Positions 30,871 to 41,300 of a DNA stretch of 51,732 nucleotides are shown piece by piece. The stretch spans positions 1 to 51,732 of the forward strand of contig JAJTUP010000171.1 of NCBI GenBank assembly GCA_021399435.1. Direction: 5' to 3'. The DNA is from Diaporthe sp. PMI_573 (taxonomy: Eukaryota; Ascomycota; Sordariomycetes; Diaporthales; Diaporthaceae). The notes under the pieces were generated by a model. It made no database searches and was not told the DNA's origin. It saw only the letters and a program-made list of their open reading frames with translations. Made by a program: the position numbers and the translations under genes. Position 1 is the stretch's first letter. Each line of letters begins with the position of its first letter.

Positions 30871-31137
30871 GAATGCACATTTCCCGATTTCTCTCAATCC
30901 ACAGCTCTCTGATCCTCTCTACGCATCACTCATCTGCTCATCTTCTTCCGCCAGTCCAAGCCCAAACTACCCGAGTCCCCCTCACCCTGCATATTGTTTT
31001 GGCTACAAAGGCCTCTCGAAATCCAGGTCCACAAAAGGCTCCTCGATTTTTCACGACATTCACCCCAGCAACCAAAGTGTTGTCAGAAAGCCTCTCATAA
31101 GTGTGTCACAGACCTGGAAGATCAGGAGAAAGGAAAC

Positions 31138-31317
31138 ATGTGTTGGGGCTACCCAAAAGTATATCAATGCGGTTGTCCAGTGGAGAGGATCGATACAGAC
31201 CAGAAGAAGATCCGGGAACTACACATTGTACCTTGCGGAACACGACAAGAAGGGAGTACAGCTTGCCGGAACTACACAACATCGACGTCTACCCACCGAG
31301 TCGATGATGGGTGCTAG
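31138..31317 (+). CDS. small cysteine-rich protein, 59 aa, no signal peptide
   Basis: Starts MCWGYPKVYQCGCPVER and has six cysteines in 59 residues. It ends RVDDGC with TAG at 31317. The frame is open upstream, but ATG 31138 is the first sensible start after the CT-rich leader. The MC.GY...Y.CGCP opening resembles small intracellular hypothetical proteins found across ascomycetes; I know no function for them. No hydrophobic leader, so not a classical secreted effector. It could be the first exon of a longer protein. Confidence 0.45.
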   Translation: MCWGYPKVYQCGCPVERIDTDQKKIRELHIVPCGTRQEGSTACRNYTTSTSTHRVDDGC

Positions 31318-32044
31318 CATTTTGGGCATGCACACCCGGTGGGGATGCAGACAAAGTTGATAGTGTTGTTGATTCGAGTTCCCAAGCGTACCCAGCGGAG
31401 TATGGATCTGGGTCGGAAGGATGTAAATGGATTGTGAAAGTCAGGATGAGAACCAAAGCCGGCTGGAAGGGTGGGGCCAAAGGGAGAAGTGAGAGTTTGA
31501 CAAGAAAAACAATCAACTGCAGGTTCTGTTGTCTCGAGGTCCGTTTGCACCTCAAATATATAGGTGGGTCTTCCAGTCTTGTGGTGGCAGAAAGAATAAG
31601 GCGGAAACTTAAGATGGTAGCTTTAGCTCCAACACATGCTACAGATTTTCGTGTTTATTTAGAGGCATTACCTCGTGTCTGGTACCTTTTTAGACTGATT
31701 ATTTCTACCTACAACGTTTCCTCCTTGAGTTGCCTTCCTTCCCCTGCCAATGCAGGTAGCAGAATGTGAAAACAGCTCTTCCTTTCACGATACCAACACA
31801 CCTGTTTGGTGTTCTGATAACCCAATTGGCATCAGACTTCAAACGTTCTGTTCCCCTGTATGATCTATACCATGACGGATCAAGCACCACGCGAAGTAAT
31901 GTTGTCCTCGGTCAGCGTCGGACCAACCGAGCACTTTCGGCGCATCAGTCGAGCTCGCAGTAGCTCTCAATCGCTTCAGGAAGAAGACCCTGTCGATCTC
32001 TTGGACACCAGTCAGCACACAGGCTTGGACTCTTCTTGAAAGGA
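31318..32044. other. no gene supported
   Basis: A 152-codon frame at 31311-31769 overlaps the small Cys-rich ORF and shows no family features. Confidence 0.35.
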
Positions 32045-32049
32045 ATAAG

Positions 32050-32306
32050 TGTTGGAAGGCAGCACTTCGGGCTCGTCAGGGGCATGACACGCGGCCCAGC
32101 AAGAGACACGCGGCCCAGCAAGGGATAAGGTCTGAGCACGGTTATATACCGAGACCTATAAGTGGCAGGGAGGTCAGGTTATAAATAGGTGGCCAGACGC
32201 ACTGGAATCACAATGTAGTTAGGCATCGCAACATAGCACAGAATGTTCAGATCCTGATCTGCCCTCAAGCAATCTTTGCCCAACATCTTCCCCTGACCTC
32301 TCGACA
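32050..32306 (+). mobile_element. solo LTR of an LTR retrotransposon, 257 bp
   Basis: Begins TGTTGGAAGG and ends CTCTCGACA (TG...CA ends). It is flanked on both sides by the 5-bp direct repeat ATAAG (32045-32049 and 32307-32311), the target-site duplication. It has an internal TATAAATA at 32180-32187 as LTR promoters do. No internal coding region remains, so the element was lost by recombination between its two LTRs. It carries a short tandem duplication of GACACGCGGCCCAGCAAG (32086-32121). Which family it belonged to is unknown; the gag at 22098 is not attached to a similar LTR. Confidence 0.85.
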
Positions 32307-32819
32307 ATAAGAATAAGGACATCGCCGGGTCCGGCGATTCTTTGTTCTTTTAACGCTATTTTCAGCTATAGTATGGGTGATCGCATATAAATAAATATTG
32401 TATTATAGAATGACACACTTGGGGCAAAGTAGACACTTTAAGCTTTGTAAAACCATATTATTTCTATAACAGGAAATATATTAGTGTTGAAAGATGAGAG
32501 ATGTCAAATAAAAGAATCAAAAATTAAGGAATAAAACACCATTCATTGAGGCTGGCTTTAAGATTTAAGACATTGAGGTCTACCGGTGGATCGTGTACTA
32601 ATGTCACACGGCCACAAGCGGAAAGGAATTTACGACAAAGGTGATGAAACACTCCTGGCGAAGGTCCGGCCCAATTTTAGGCGGTGGGAAGAGGTGGTCT
32701 ACGGCGCGACTTCTAGTATTTAAGAAGCATAATGAAGATATGAGACTTGAGTTTATTGCCCATGAGGTTCATTCCAATCCAACAGTCACTTTTTTTATTT
32801 TCACCGTCTCATTTATCAG
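32307..32819. other. no gene recognised
   Basis: AT-rich intergenic sequence leading to the MADS relic. Confidence 0.35.
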
Positions 32820-33361
32820 TATGAAGAAATCAAGAGGATTTACTAACCCCACTAACTAAGGGTTTTGTAAATCGACGAAAAGGTGTCATGAAGAAGGCAA
32901 ACATGCTCTCTAAACTGACCGGTGCGCATATGGCTGTCTTGTGCGAATATAACGGCGAGATCTATATCTACCAGTCAGACGGCCATTTTTCCCCTGTCCT
33001 CAATAGTGTTCGGGCTCGGCAGCGTTTTGGACCCGATCACTTTGACACGGTAGCCGACCGAGCTACTGGTGTGTCTCATCACCGTGCTAGAGCACCGGGC
33101 AATGATAGGAAAATCGTCCCAACTCTTTCACTTACCTCCTCCACCGCCAGTAATGCCGACGACGACATGCCAGTTGTAACCCTTGGAAGCCCGCTTTGTT
33201 CTGGGGATGCTCCTCTAACCGATCCTGTATTGACAGAAACGTCTACTGTTTCAACATATACCTGCAACGCTATACTTGTACCAACACTGCTCCCGGGACC
33301 TGTAGGGATGACCTGCCTTGCTTGCCGCAGCAGATCAAGGAGGCTGTCACGGCTGTCGTAG
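32820..33361 (+). pseudogene. MADS-box (SRF-type) transcription-factor-like pseudogene, copy 2
   Basis: ATG at 32820 opens MKKSRGFTNPT. A CTAACTAA duplication (about 32846-32855) then puts a stop in frame and shifts to KGFVNRRKGVMKKANMLSKL then TGAHMAVLCEYNGEIYIYQS and DGHFSPVLNSVRARQRFGPD. The MADS core is better kept than in copy 1 (9267): Arg/Lys-rich helix, MKKA, LSKLTGA and VLCEYNGEIYIY. Downstream, VPTLSLTSST and DMPVVTLGSPL also match copy 1. Different lesions in the two copies indicate independent decay of a small dispersed family. It could alternatively be rescued by a tiny intron, which I consider unlikely. Confidence 0.68.
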
Positions 33362-33657
33362 TAAGATATTTGGATAGCAACGTTTGCGGTAAGGGGGTAG
33401 TGTTGTGCCCAAATAACCGCGAGCTGATCAAAGAGCCAAAAGAGGATGGTTGAAGAATTAAAACTCGTGGCTGTCTCAAGTGCAGTCAGAATTATGTAGA
33501 TAAGACATCTAATGGCGTCTGTGTTATCCGCCCCTGTCGCCTGAAGTGCATTGAATAGTCCATCTAGGCAAGCCTGAAGAAGATGGAATTTCACCTCTTG
33601 GTTTAATCCCTCAAGTAGGATGTATGCAAGGCGGAACTTTATCTCAAAGTCTAGCAT
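33300..33657 (-). other. long antisense open frame beside the MADS relic, unassigned
   Basis: A minus-strand frame runs 33079-33657 (192 codons). Its distal half (33300-33657) is helix-rich (FEIKFRLAYILLEGLNQEVK, DAIRCLIYIILTALETATS) and outside the region conserved between the two MADS copies. It overlaps the MADS-coding strand at its other end. No family recognised; may be chance. Confidence 0.2.
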
Positions 33658-33978
33658 ATACCATTCCTGGATCGGTAACGCAGGATCTCATGGTGACCAA
33701 GGGTTCGTTGAGCTAAAGTAATCTGGATCAGGATATAGAGATAGTGTGGGGTTGCCAAAAGGTGTGGTTGTTGTCGAAGTATGGAGGGAATAAGCCGGTT
33801 TCTGAAAGGAGAATAAATATTCCAGGGAGTTTAAGACGTGTTAAGGATCGGGAACTGCAACCTGCGGGAGGCGGCGGGCCTTCTCGTCTTGCCGGCTTTC
33901 AGGTCGGCCGCCGCTGCGCCTTGGATTCTTACGGATGCGATTGACCGCCAGAGATCCAAAGACGGCTAAAACGCGGTT
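33658..33978. other. no gene recognised
   Basis: Spacer before the pogo transposase C-terminus. Confidence 0.35.
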
Positions 33979-34822
33979 TCAATCTTTGGTTTCTAACTTG
34001 TTGAGGCCGGTAGAACCCCTGCTAATATACTTGCGTATCCTCTCGACATCTGGATGACCAAGAGTAGTAGCGGGATCTCCCGGCCGTTCGGTGAAAGATG
34101 TTTGATTTTCTCCCTGCCTGAATTTTTCCAAGGAGTCGTCGTTGCGTGGGGCTTGAGTGTTTCTGATGCTCATAATCAGCTATTAATTGCCGTACCTCCT
34201 GGGACTTCGTGGGCGTGGCAAAATTAGGCCCCAGTGGCCGAAAAATATACTCGGCTGCTCCTCTCGGCCCAATGAAGCTATCCCGACTGCCCAATTTGCC
34301 CAATTCCGGCTGGCTCTGGTGGTTTTCGAGGATATGGTGGCTGCTTAGTGCTCTGACCCTATTGACTGGCCAAAGACCCGTTGCCCTCCACCCAGAACGA
34401 ATATTTCCCGGCGTAATTGCCTCTTCGCGTGCCCTGTGATAGCAATAGAGGAATCGTCGCTTCGCCATAGCCGTTGACGAATCGAATTGCCCGAGACTAT
34501 GCAAGTGCTTCCGAAAGGAGGCCTTAAGCGGCCCGAATATCCCAACATCTAGGGGCTGCAGAGCGTGTGAGGTATGTGCTGGCAAAAAGACTATATATAT
34601 TTTATGTGAGAAGCATTCCCACATAAAATCAATCGTATGGCTATGGTGCCGGTCTATCACCAATAAACGCCACTCGTTTGGGTTAATTGGGGCTGTCTGA
34701 GGGATGAAGATCCTCCTCACCCACTCAATAGCCAATTTTTCCTCCATCCACCCCTTCTTTGTTGCCGTGAATTGCCAGCCATCGAAATCTTCGAGGACTA
34801 TAGGAAACCACTGCTGCTGACA
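33979..34822 (-). pseudogene. pogo/DDE-1-type transposase C, C-terminal half
   Basis: Starts abruptly at about 34820 with QQQWFPIVLEDFDGWQFTAT, then EKLAIEWVRRIFIPQTAPIN, LLVIDRHHSH (second catalytic Asp, with Arg where Gly is usual), IVFLPAHTSHALQPLDVGIF (third Asp) and ATGLWPVNRVRAL. The frame changes once near 34150, after which the tail reads PDVERIRKYISRGSTGLNKL (stop near 33979). The first catalytic Asp and the DNA-binding domain are absent. It is a different pogo subfamily from copies A and B. Its broken edge coincides with the broken edge of a histidine kinase on the other strand. Confidence 0.87.
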
Positions 34823-35323
34823 CACGTCGAGTATGGTGGATCCGGGCTCGGTCTCTTCATCTCGCGGATGCTCACAGAGCTACAGGGCGGTCAGATTGGC
34901 GTCATCAGCGAGAAAGGCGTCGGTAGTACCTTCGCCTTTTACATCAAGAGCCGCAAATCTGTTGAGCCGCAGCTTCCTAGCCCCCATACAGACGTGGCTG
35001 ATTTTCTCACGATACAACCAGCTATCGATCCCGGGACGATAGATGTTCTGGTTGTCGAGGATAACCAGGTTAACCAGAAGGTGCTGGGTCGGCTGCTGAG
35101 GAACTCGGGCTTCAGGGCACACCTGGCGAATCATGGAGGCGAAGCGATTCAGAAGCTCCAGCGTTCAAGGCACTGGGATCATGAGGCAGCAATTGCCCAG
35201 GGCTTCGGGCCGTTGAGTCCCATCGAAGAACAGGAGGACATGATCGATGTCTCCATCATACTTATGGACCTGGAGATGCCCGTAATGGACGGTTCTCTCG
35301 CAGGGCATTGCTGGCGACTCTAA
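34820..35323 (+). pseudogene. hybrid histidine kinase C-terminal fragment (ATPase G2 box plus truncated receiver)
   Basis: From about 34822: HVEYGGSGLGLFISRMLTEL then GGQIGVISEKGVGSTFAFYI is the end of the HATPase domain (G2 box). The receiver domain follows: IDVLVVEDNQVNQKVLGRLL with acidic pocket, and IILMDLEMPVMDG with the phospho-acceptor Asp. Right after MDG similarity is lost and the frame stops at 35323, so about half of the receiver is missing. The 5' portion is replaced by pogo sequence. Fungal hybrid kinases signal through a histidine phosphotransfer protein; this piece cannot. Confidence 0.87.
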
Positions 35324-35426
35324 ACCACTTGCAAAAACTTCAGCAGCAGCAATACCCAGGCGCGAGGTTGGGTACAGCGACAGTCAGATCTATTTAGACG
35401 CCGTATCTTCTCAAGGTCTGGACCAG

Positions 35427-36478
35427 ATGGCAAAGCGTGTTGGTACGGATTTGCAAGAATTTCAGGATCTTTTTGAATGGGTATCCAAGATTGAGCCGGG
35501 AAACTTACCCGGCGAAGATCTGAATCCTGGGGGCAGAGCGGACCGAGCATATCTATGCCAAGGCAAAAGTCCAGTAATAGCCGAGGAGCATCTGGACACG
35601 CACGAAACGTATGATACCGGTTTCCTGAACCTCGACCCTGCCCACAGTTTTGCAGGAGTCGTGGATGAATTGACGAGGACTGCCGTGGAGAGGTTCAACT
35701 CGGCGCATGTGAGCTCGTCGAGTAAGAGAGCTTTGCACCCAAACCCAGAGAAGCGTCGGAAGCGCTCTCGGCTCCATTCTTGCCAAGACACGACAAGCGC
35801 TGCATCAGTCTCTGATTCCGCGGAGAGCGATGTTGTCCTCGTTGAGCACCCGATCAATTCGGCACCGCGGATATGGCCATGCCCATTCTTCGTCAGAGAT
35901 AGGGCATCCCATCTAAGCTGTTTGACGAGGCATTGTCTCCAGAGCATAGATGATGTGAGGAGCATTTGTGCTCGGTGCATTTGGAACCCATCTACTGTTC
36001 TGTCTGCTACAAGACTTTCCCGACAGTTAGAATCCGGGACACTCATATGCGGAGCCGGGGATGTCGCCATCGGCTACCCGTTATTTTTGACGGCCTCAGG
36101 GATTCGCAGGTGCGAGAGCTCGAGAGGCAAAGGTCGGCTGCGGATACGGTCCCGGATCTACAGGCAAGGCAATGGATTCAGATCTGGTCCGTTGTATTCT
36201 CTTGGACACAGCCGCCTCCGTTACCGTTCTATTTCAGTCAAGGGGAGCTTAAGGTCTGCAGGTTCCGTGACTTCTGGAAGCGACACGGAGAGGATATAAT
36301 CGCCGACGTTTTAGCAAAGCACAGACTTCAGCAGTACGACATTGAAGATGAGGAAAGAACCTTGGAATTATTGTACCAGTTGGTAGCTGATCGTGCTGTG
36401 GACTGCATGTTGGTCACTTCGGACACCGAAAACAGAGATGTAGGTATTAGAACAGCACTGTCCGTGGTATGTTCTTGA
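35427..36478 (+). pseudogene. fungal C2H2-type zinc-finger protein, frameshifted
   Basis: The first frame (35427 to about 35955) encodes a low-complexity Ser/Arg-rich N-terminus and RIWPCPFFVRDRASHLSCLT, the start of a degenerate C2H2 finger (PCPF...D...H..C). After a one-base slip near 35955 the next frame continues EHLCSVHLEPIYCSVCYKTF then RIRDTHMRSRGC, the second finger. QVRELERQ, QWIQIWSVVF and FRDFWKRHGEDIIADVLAKH follow, with stop at 36478. This architecture is common in ascomycete proteins of unknown role. One frameshift breaks it, otherwise complete. A start upstream of 35427 cannot be excluded. Confidence 0.7.
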
Positions 36479-39187
36479 GGGCAGCGTTCGTTAGTGAGGC
36501 CGGGCAGCATGGGTTGATTTGTGACCCATACCAGGCATGCCCCAAATGATCATTTTCAACGTTTCGAATTTAAGGTGCAGGTGGCTTCTTGCCTGTACCA
36601 AATCTTTCAGTAAAGGATATGAGCGCTTGTCATTACTTGATCATGCTCATGCTAAACTCCGCAAAGGGACCCGAGTTCCAGATGCAATGAGACGGAAGTG
36701 GTTTTGGGTGGCACGTTTATGACTCCTCGTCCCGGCTTTGTTCTGAGATACGTAAGAACCGGGAGGCGACCACGCCAAACTGCCTGCAGCTCGAGGATGG
36801 CTTCTTCAAGGCGCTCCGTCAACTGCCCCAGTGGGAACAAGTACGCCTCTCCATCCTTGGCGAGAAGGGAAACGGTGGGCGTATTCTATTATCATCAGAC
36901 TGACTTCTCGTGGAATTCTGTAGGATTTGATATTTCACATGATTTCGGCGGTAAAGAGACGTTGAATGCTGGATTTTGTTAAGTGTAGGCTGCCTGCATG
37001 GCGAAATGGTTTTAAGTTAAGCAGAATCATATTTGTAGCCCCTGTATGAGGGATTGGTTGGGCATCAGGGTTATGGAGTGCCTTCCTACTTTTACTGTAA
37101 GCCCGAAGTACTGCTCGAAGAAAGTATTAAGGGTCAGCTTGCCAGTTGCGCGACTCTGCGGTTCGTCAGGCGTCGGTCGCCCGGGAAGGACTGTACCAAG
37201 GCAGGGTAGCTTTGCCGCGCGGCTTCCCACGCAGACCCAGCGACGACCGGCCCTGTCAGGGAAGTGGCACATCAAACGGCAGGTTGGGAGTTTTTGAAAA
37301 TGGAGGTGGCCTTAGCCTCGTGTAGAAGCCAGTATCCACACCTTCGTAATCCTTGACAAATATGGATGCCGCAGACGAGTTGCTGCTTGCTTCTACTGCC
37401 TCCGTGCCACCGCATATAACAGCGCTGTCTTCGTTTCCGAGACAGCATATGATATCGGATTTTGCGGTGTTGACCGTGCTGGTGCTAGTGTTGCTGGCCG
37501 GATGGGTTGTAAAAAGTTCGTTGTTCATGTCTGAAGATATATTTTCAGTGCGTCTAAGCCATAGTAAATGCTAGTCAATATCGCGTGTAAATGCTATTCG
37601 TGGCGTAGGATTCGATGCGTACTTGCCTTATAGAAAGACTGGCGACAGCAGGTGATGGTGATGGAGGTGCCGATTCAGTATTCATGCAGCATCTCCTGGG
37701 TCCACATCCCAAATATAAAGCTAACCGCCTCCAGATCGACATCATGGTTGATAGAAAATATCTAAATTGAGAGTTGGGGGGAAACGATGGCATGGAAGGG
37801 ATTGTCGAACGAGGCTTAGATGATTTGTATGTGAGTGCCGTAGTCGAAATATACTTGTGCATAAAGAGCTGCATGCTTAGTCAGAACATGGTGTGCGGTA
37901 TCCGTTTTTGGGAGTGCGAATATCAATTCTCTTTGTTTGGAGGCCAGGCACTGACATGGTGCAGAGTTCTGATTTCCACAACGGCACACATATGTTGGTC
38001 AAGTCACCAATGGCAAATATTGGGATGCAGGGTATCTCACCCGTTGGCTTCCTTTTTATTACCGCGGCTTTTTTGGGGCGTGACTCTGCCCTATGTATCG
38101 AAACCTAAACCCAAACTTGAGGGCTTCTGGATGGTGAGCAACATGCTACCATCATCTAGAGACACGCGTTGCCACAACGCCTCCCTGCGGATCTATCGGC
38201 GTTTAGGGATGTGGCTGGAGGAGATCTTCACCCCACCCTCACGCTTGTCACATTCGTCGTCAATCAAAGTTTTGTGCCTTTAGGACAGCTCCATGGCCGA
38301 GGCCGAGGGTAATAAGGATGATTACCCACAACACTACAGGTGTTCTTTCATCAATGTACGATATCGCCAACGCGCAGGGGGTGTTGCGAGAAGTCTCCAT
38401 TTGGCAGTTGGCACTTTTGGGGCACCCTATACACTGTCAGAACGTGGTTGTCTGCGATCTGCTTAGACCACTTTCGATTCAATCCTTTGTCCAAAGGCAT
38501 CAGCACGCGCCTGATGCCAAAGTCTCGGAACCGAATATCCGCTGCGGCCAGCCCGAACGTGCTCGACTGCTGCCCGTAGCCATAAGTCCAACAACGACGC
38601 CGAGCACCACATCCAGCAATAACAAATGGTACCATGCCCAGTCGAAGCGTTATCCTTCCGTTGTTATTTCCCTGAACCACCCAAACGGGTATCCCTGGTG
38701 CTGTCCTGGGTTCATGAAACTGAGCATTGCCCGGCACGCGTGCTGACTTACATCTTATATTTGCTGCGTCACCTAAAATAATAAACTACATATCTCCCCC
38801 TCCCCATCTTCCAACTCTTTCAGCCTAGTTTCAGCCTCCCATTAATCAGCAAGGAGGGCTATATGCTGCCTATATCGCACAGCATTTTATAAGTCATTCA
38901 CCAGGTGTTTCACTGGGCCACGCCACCGCCGAAGATAAAGGGATCAAAATGGGGAAAATTCAGAGGACTGCCTCTGTAAATCTAGATAAAGGAATTCAGA
39001 GCTCCAGTGACAGTCATTAGCCCCGTTGGCGGCGATGTGACCGCACTTTAAACTTCCCCAAACTGCTGCTAGCCCTAGGCAAGCCTGTTAGAACAAGTCT
39101 TTGCAGAGCTTTTCCTCCTGAAACAATATCGCGTCCAAGGTCCAATAATCAAACATCAACTACGCCCTGCTGTAAACGATCAACACA
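36479..39187. other. 2.7-kb stretch without a supported gene; includes the H2A.Z promoter side
   Basis: Several overlapping short frames on both strands have no family features. The longest are 37774-38283 (+), and 38318-38746 (+) against 38351-38737 (-), the latter pair sharing the same bases. The last few hundred bases before 39188, with CT-rich runs near 38795-38835, are probably the H2A.Z promoter and leader. Confidence 0.35.
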
Positions 39188-40134
39188 ATGGCCGGTGGAA
39201 AGGGCAAGTCCTCGGGCCGCAAGAGCTCTGGTGGGAAGACGTCGGCCACCGAGCGCCCCAAAAAGCAGCGGAGCCACTCTGCCCGTGCTGGTCTCCAGGT
39301 AAGACTCGCATTTTGCGTCACCGCACGCTGTCCGACTCGTTGCATTCAACGGTCTTACACGCCATGCCACGACTCCGTCCATCCCGCATCGTCTATAGTA
39401 TTACCGGCACAGTCGCGACGTGCATAGGATAGTCGCATCGGTGCCACGGCTCTTTCTAGCTCGATCCGACTTTTCAGCACACATCACCGATGGACTTGAC
39501 GTCACATATCTGGTCACCATGCCTTTGCGTCGGCTCGCGTGGACGGCATCAAGCTTGGTTTTCGGGCTGACCTGCCGTGCTGATCTAACCCTTTTTACTG
39601 TTGCGTCCTCAAAATTTGACTGTTGACATCCATCCCCTCTAGTTCCCCTGCGGTCGTGTCAAGCGTTTCCTCAAGGCAAACACCCAGAACAAGATGCGTG
39701 TTGGCGCCAAGGCTGCTGTGTACGTTACCGCTGTACTCGAGTATCTGGCCGCTGAGGTCCTCGAGCTCGCAGGCGTGAGTCACCCCTCTGTCGCCCCCAT
39801 CGCTTCCGGGTCGCACCATAGCGTCTGCTCCAGTGCTCTACCCGACTATGCAGCCGATACTGACGCGATCTCTGTCTCACAGAATGCCGCCAAGGATCTC
39901 AAGGTCAAGCGTATCACACCTCGCCACCTACAGCTCGCCATCCGTGGTGACGAGGAGCTTGATACACTGATCCGCGCCACTATAGCCTTTGGTGGTGTCC
40001 TGCCTCACATCAACCGTGCTCTCCTGGTCAAGGTCGATCACAGGAAGAAGACCAAGGCTGAGGAAAGATTTGTGTTCGTGTGGCTGTGGTTAACACCTAA
40101 GTGGTATCATCAGATTTATGTAATAAGTTGTTAG
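39188..40134 (+). CDS. histone H2A.Z variant with a C-terminal extension
   Basis: Three exons, 39188-39298, 39643-39774 and 39883-40134, encode 164 aa. N-terminus [19 protein letters not shown] and [19 protein letters not shown]. The core [20 protein letters not shown] plus [20 protein letters not shown] identifies H2A.Z rather than canonical H2A ([21 protein letters not shown]). Intron positions after GLQ and after LAG fit histone-variant genes. The family normally ends a few residues after HINRALL..K..KK; here the frame continues past KKTKAEE for about 23 residues, through [15 protein letters not shown] to VISC, a hydrophobic/aromatic tail I have not seen in H2A.Z. It is intact and probably expressed. 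Confidence 0.93.
39299..39642 (+). other. intron 1 of the H2A.Z gene (344 bp)
   Basis: Donor GTAAGA, acceptor CCTCTAG. Long for a fungal intron but joins GLQ to FPCG exactly. Confidence 0.93.
39775..39882 (+). other. intron 2 of the H2A.Z gene (108 bp)
   Basis: Donor GTGAGT, CTGAC-like branch near 39860, acceptor TCACAG. Joins LELAG to NAAKDLK. Confidence 0.93.
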
Positions 40135-41300
40135 AATACAATCGCGAAAAGAACAAAGTAGAATTGGTACCTACTGCTCCTGCATATTACGTCGTCAGTA
40201 GCGCATCTTGCCTCAACGTCGGTTGGCCATCAGAGGGTGGTTCTGTGGGTCTCCGCCTCCAGCATCGTCTCCGGGCTAGAGTGTAACGGGTCCCGTTACC
40301 TGCCCTCAATTTAATTATGTACAACCATTTGTATAAAACACTAACGTGGCTGCACCAGATCCCGGCCACCCCCTGATTCTGACCACCCTCCTTCAACAAT
40401 GTCTTCGTCAACACTAGCTCGCTAGGAAATGATTATTTTTTGTAAGGTAAAGTTCTTTGCCGTTGTGGCCCTCTTGTTTTCTTAGAAATGCCCTCCTGCG
40501 TTGGAGCTCCCTTCAGCCCCTTTTTGAGGGTTCCAGCAGCCTTTGTCATTACTATTACCTCAGTCATGTGAGAGGGATAAGAATAAGACCTGCTACCTCG
40601 TTGTTATACAGCTGACTCAGTCTTCAGGTAGGGGCGGATAAGTATATTGCACGCATCTTTCTTGTATGAACGTGGTCTGCGAGTAACGAGCCCGCAGAGA
40701 CGACGGGGTGAGACGCGCTGGTGCGGGTTAGGCGCAGGGTGGGGCCAGAATGCCAGGAAAAGACTCGCCAAGAAACGCGGTCCGACGCGTACCGAACCGT
40801 CTGCTCCGTGAGAGGAGTAATCCAGGCATGAACGGGGCGTCGCCCTCTTCGACTGAAACGCAATTTCAGAGCGTGGGGTGTCTTTGGACCGTACCACGCA
40901 CCAGCGTACAAACGCTCGCACCGCTCTGTCGGTACACTTGTGTGGGGTGCATCGCCTGATATGAGACACATCTGGAAAGGTAGGTAGGTCACTTTCCACC
41001 TGTCACGGATCCCCCTCTTCCATCTTTTGGAATGTTCTTGTGGGTTTGGTGACCGTTGAAGGGACCGCACGCCCGGCCCGGCTGTGGCCAATCAGAAGGG
41101 CCGGTCCGGCTTAGTCAGCAGAGGGCTGGCCACTACACCAAGTGCTTCGGCGCCCACGATGGCGATGACTTCCTTTCTTCCTTCCGTAGCAAGAATCGAA
41201 CCCGTACCCAGAATAGTACGGTGGTTCCCTTTGCTCACCCCTATTTGCACGTGCAAAGACCCCCTGACCTACGGCATCAGGGCCGTACCAACAGTTCTAG
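40135..41300. other. no gene supported
   Basis: 3' flank of H2A.Z followed by about 900 bp where only overlapping frames without family features are seen (largest 40624-41091 on minus). The end of this region should contain 5' exons of the esterase gene, but none was identifiable. Confidence 0.35.

Noticed and set aside
38318..38746. 142-codon plus frame and 128-codon minus frame over the same bases
   Set aside because: Neither shows a domain, start context or splice structure; they cannot both be real and I could not favour one.
40060..40115. Possible third intron that would remove the H2A.Z tail (GTG...TAAG)
   Set aside because: The only candidate is about 30 bp, too short for a fungal spliceosomal intron, and it would not shorten the tail to the usual end.
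40624..41091. 155-codon minus frame upstream of the esterase
   Set aside because: Arg/Ser-rich composition typical of shadow frames in GC-rich sequence; no family features.
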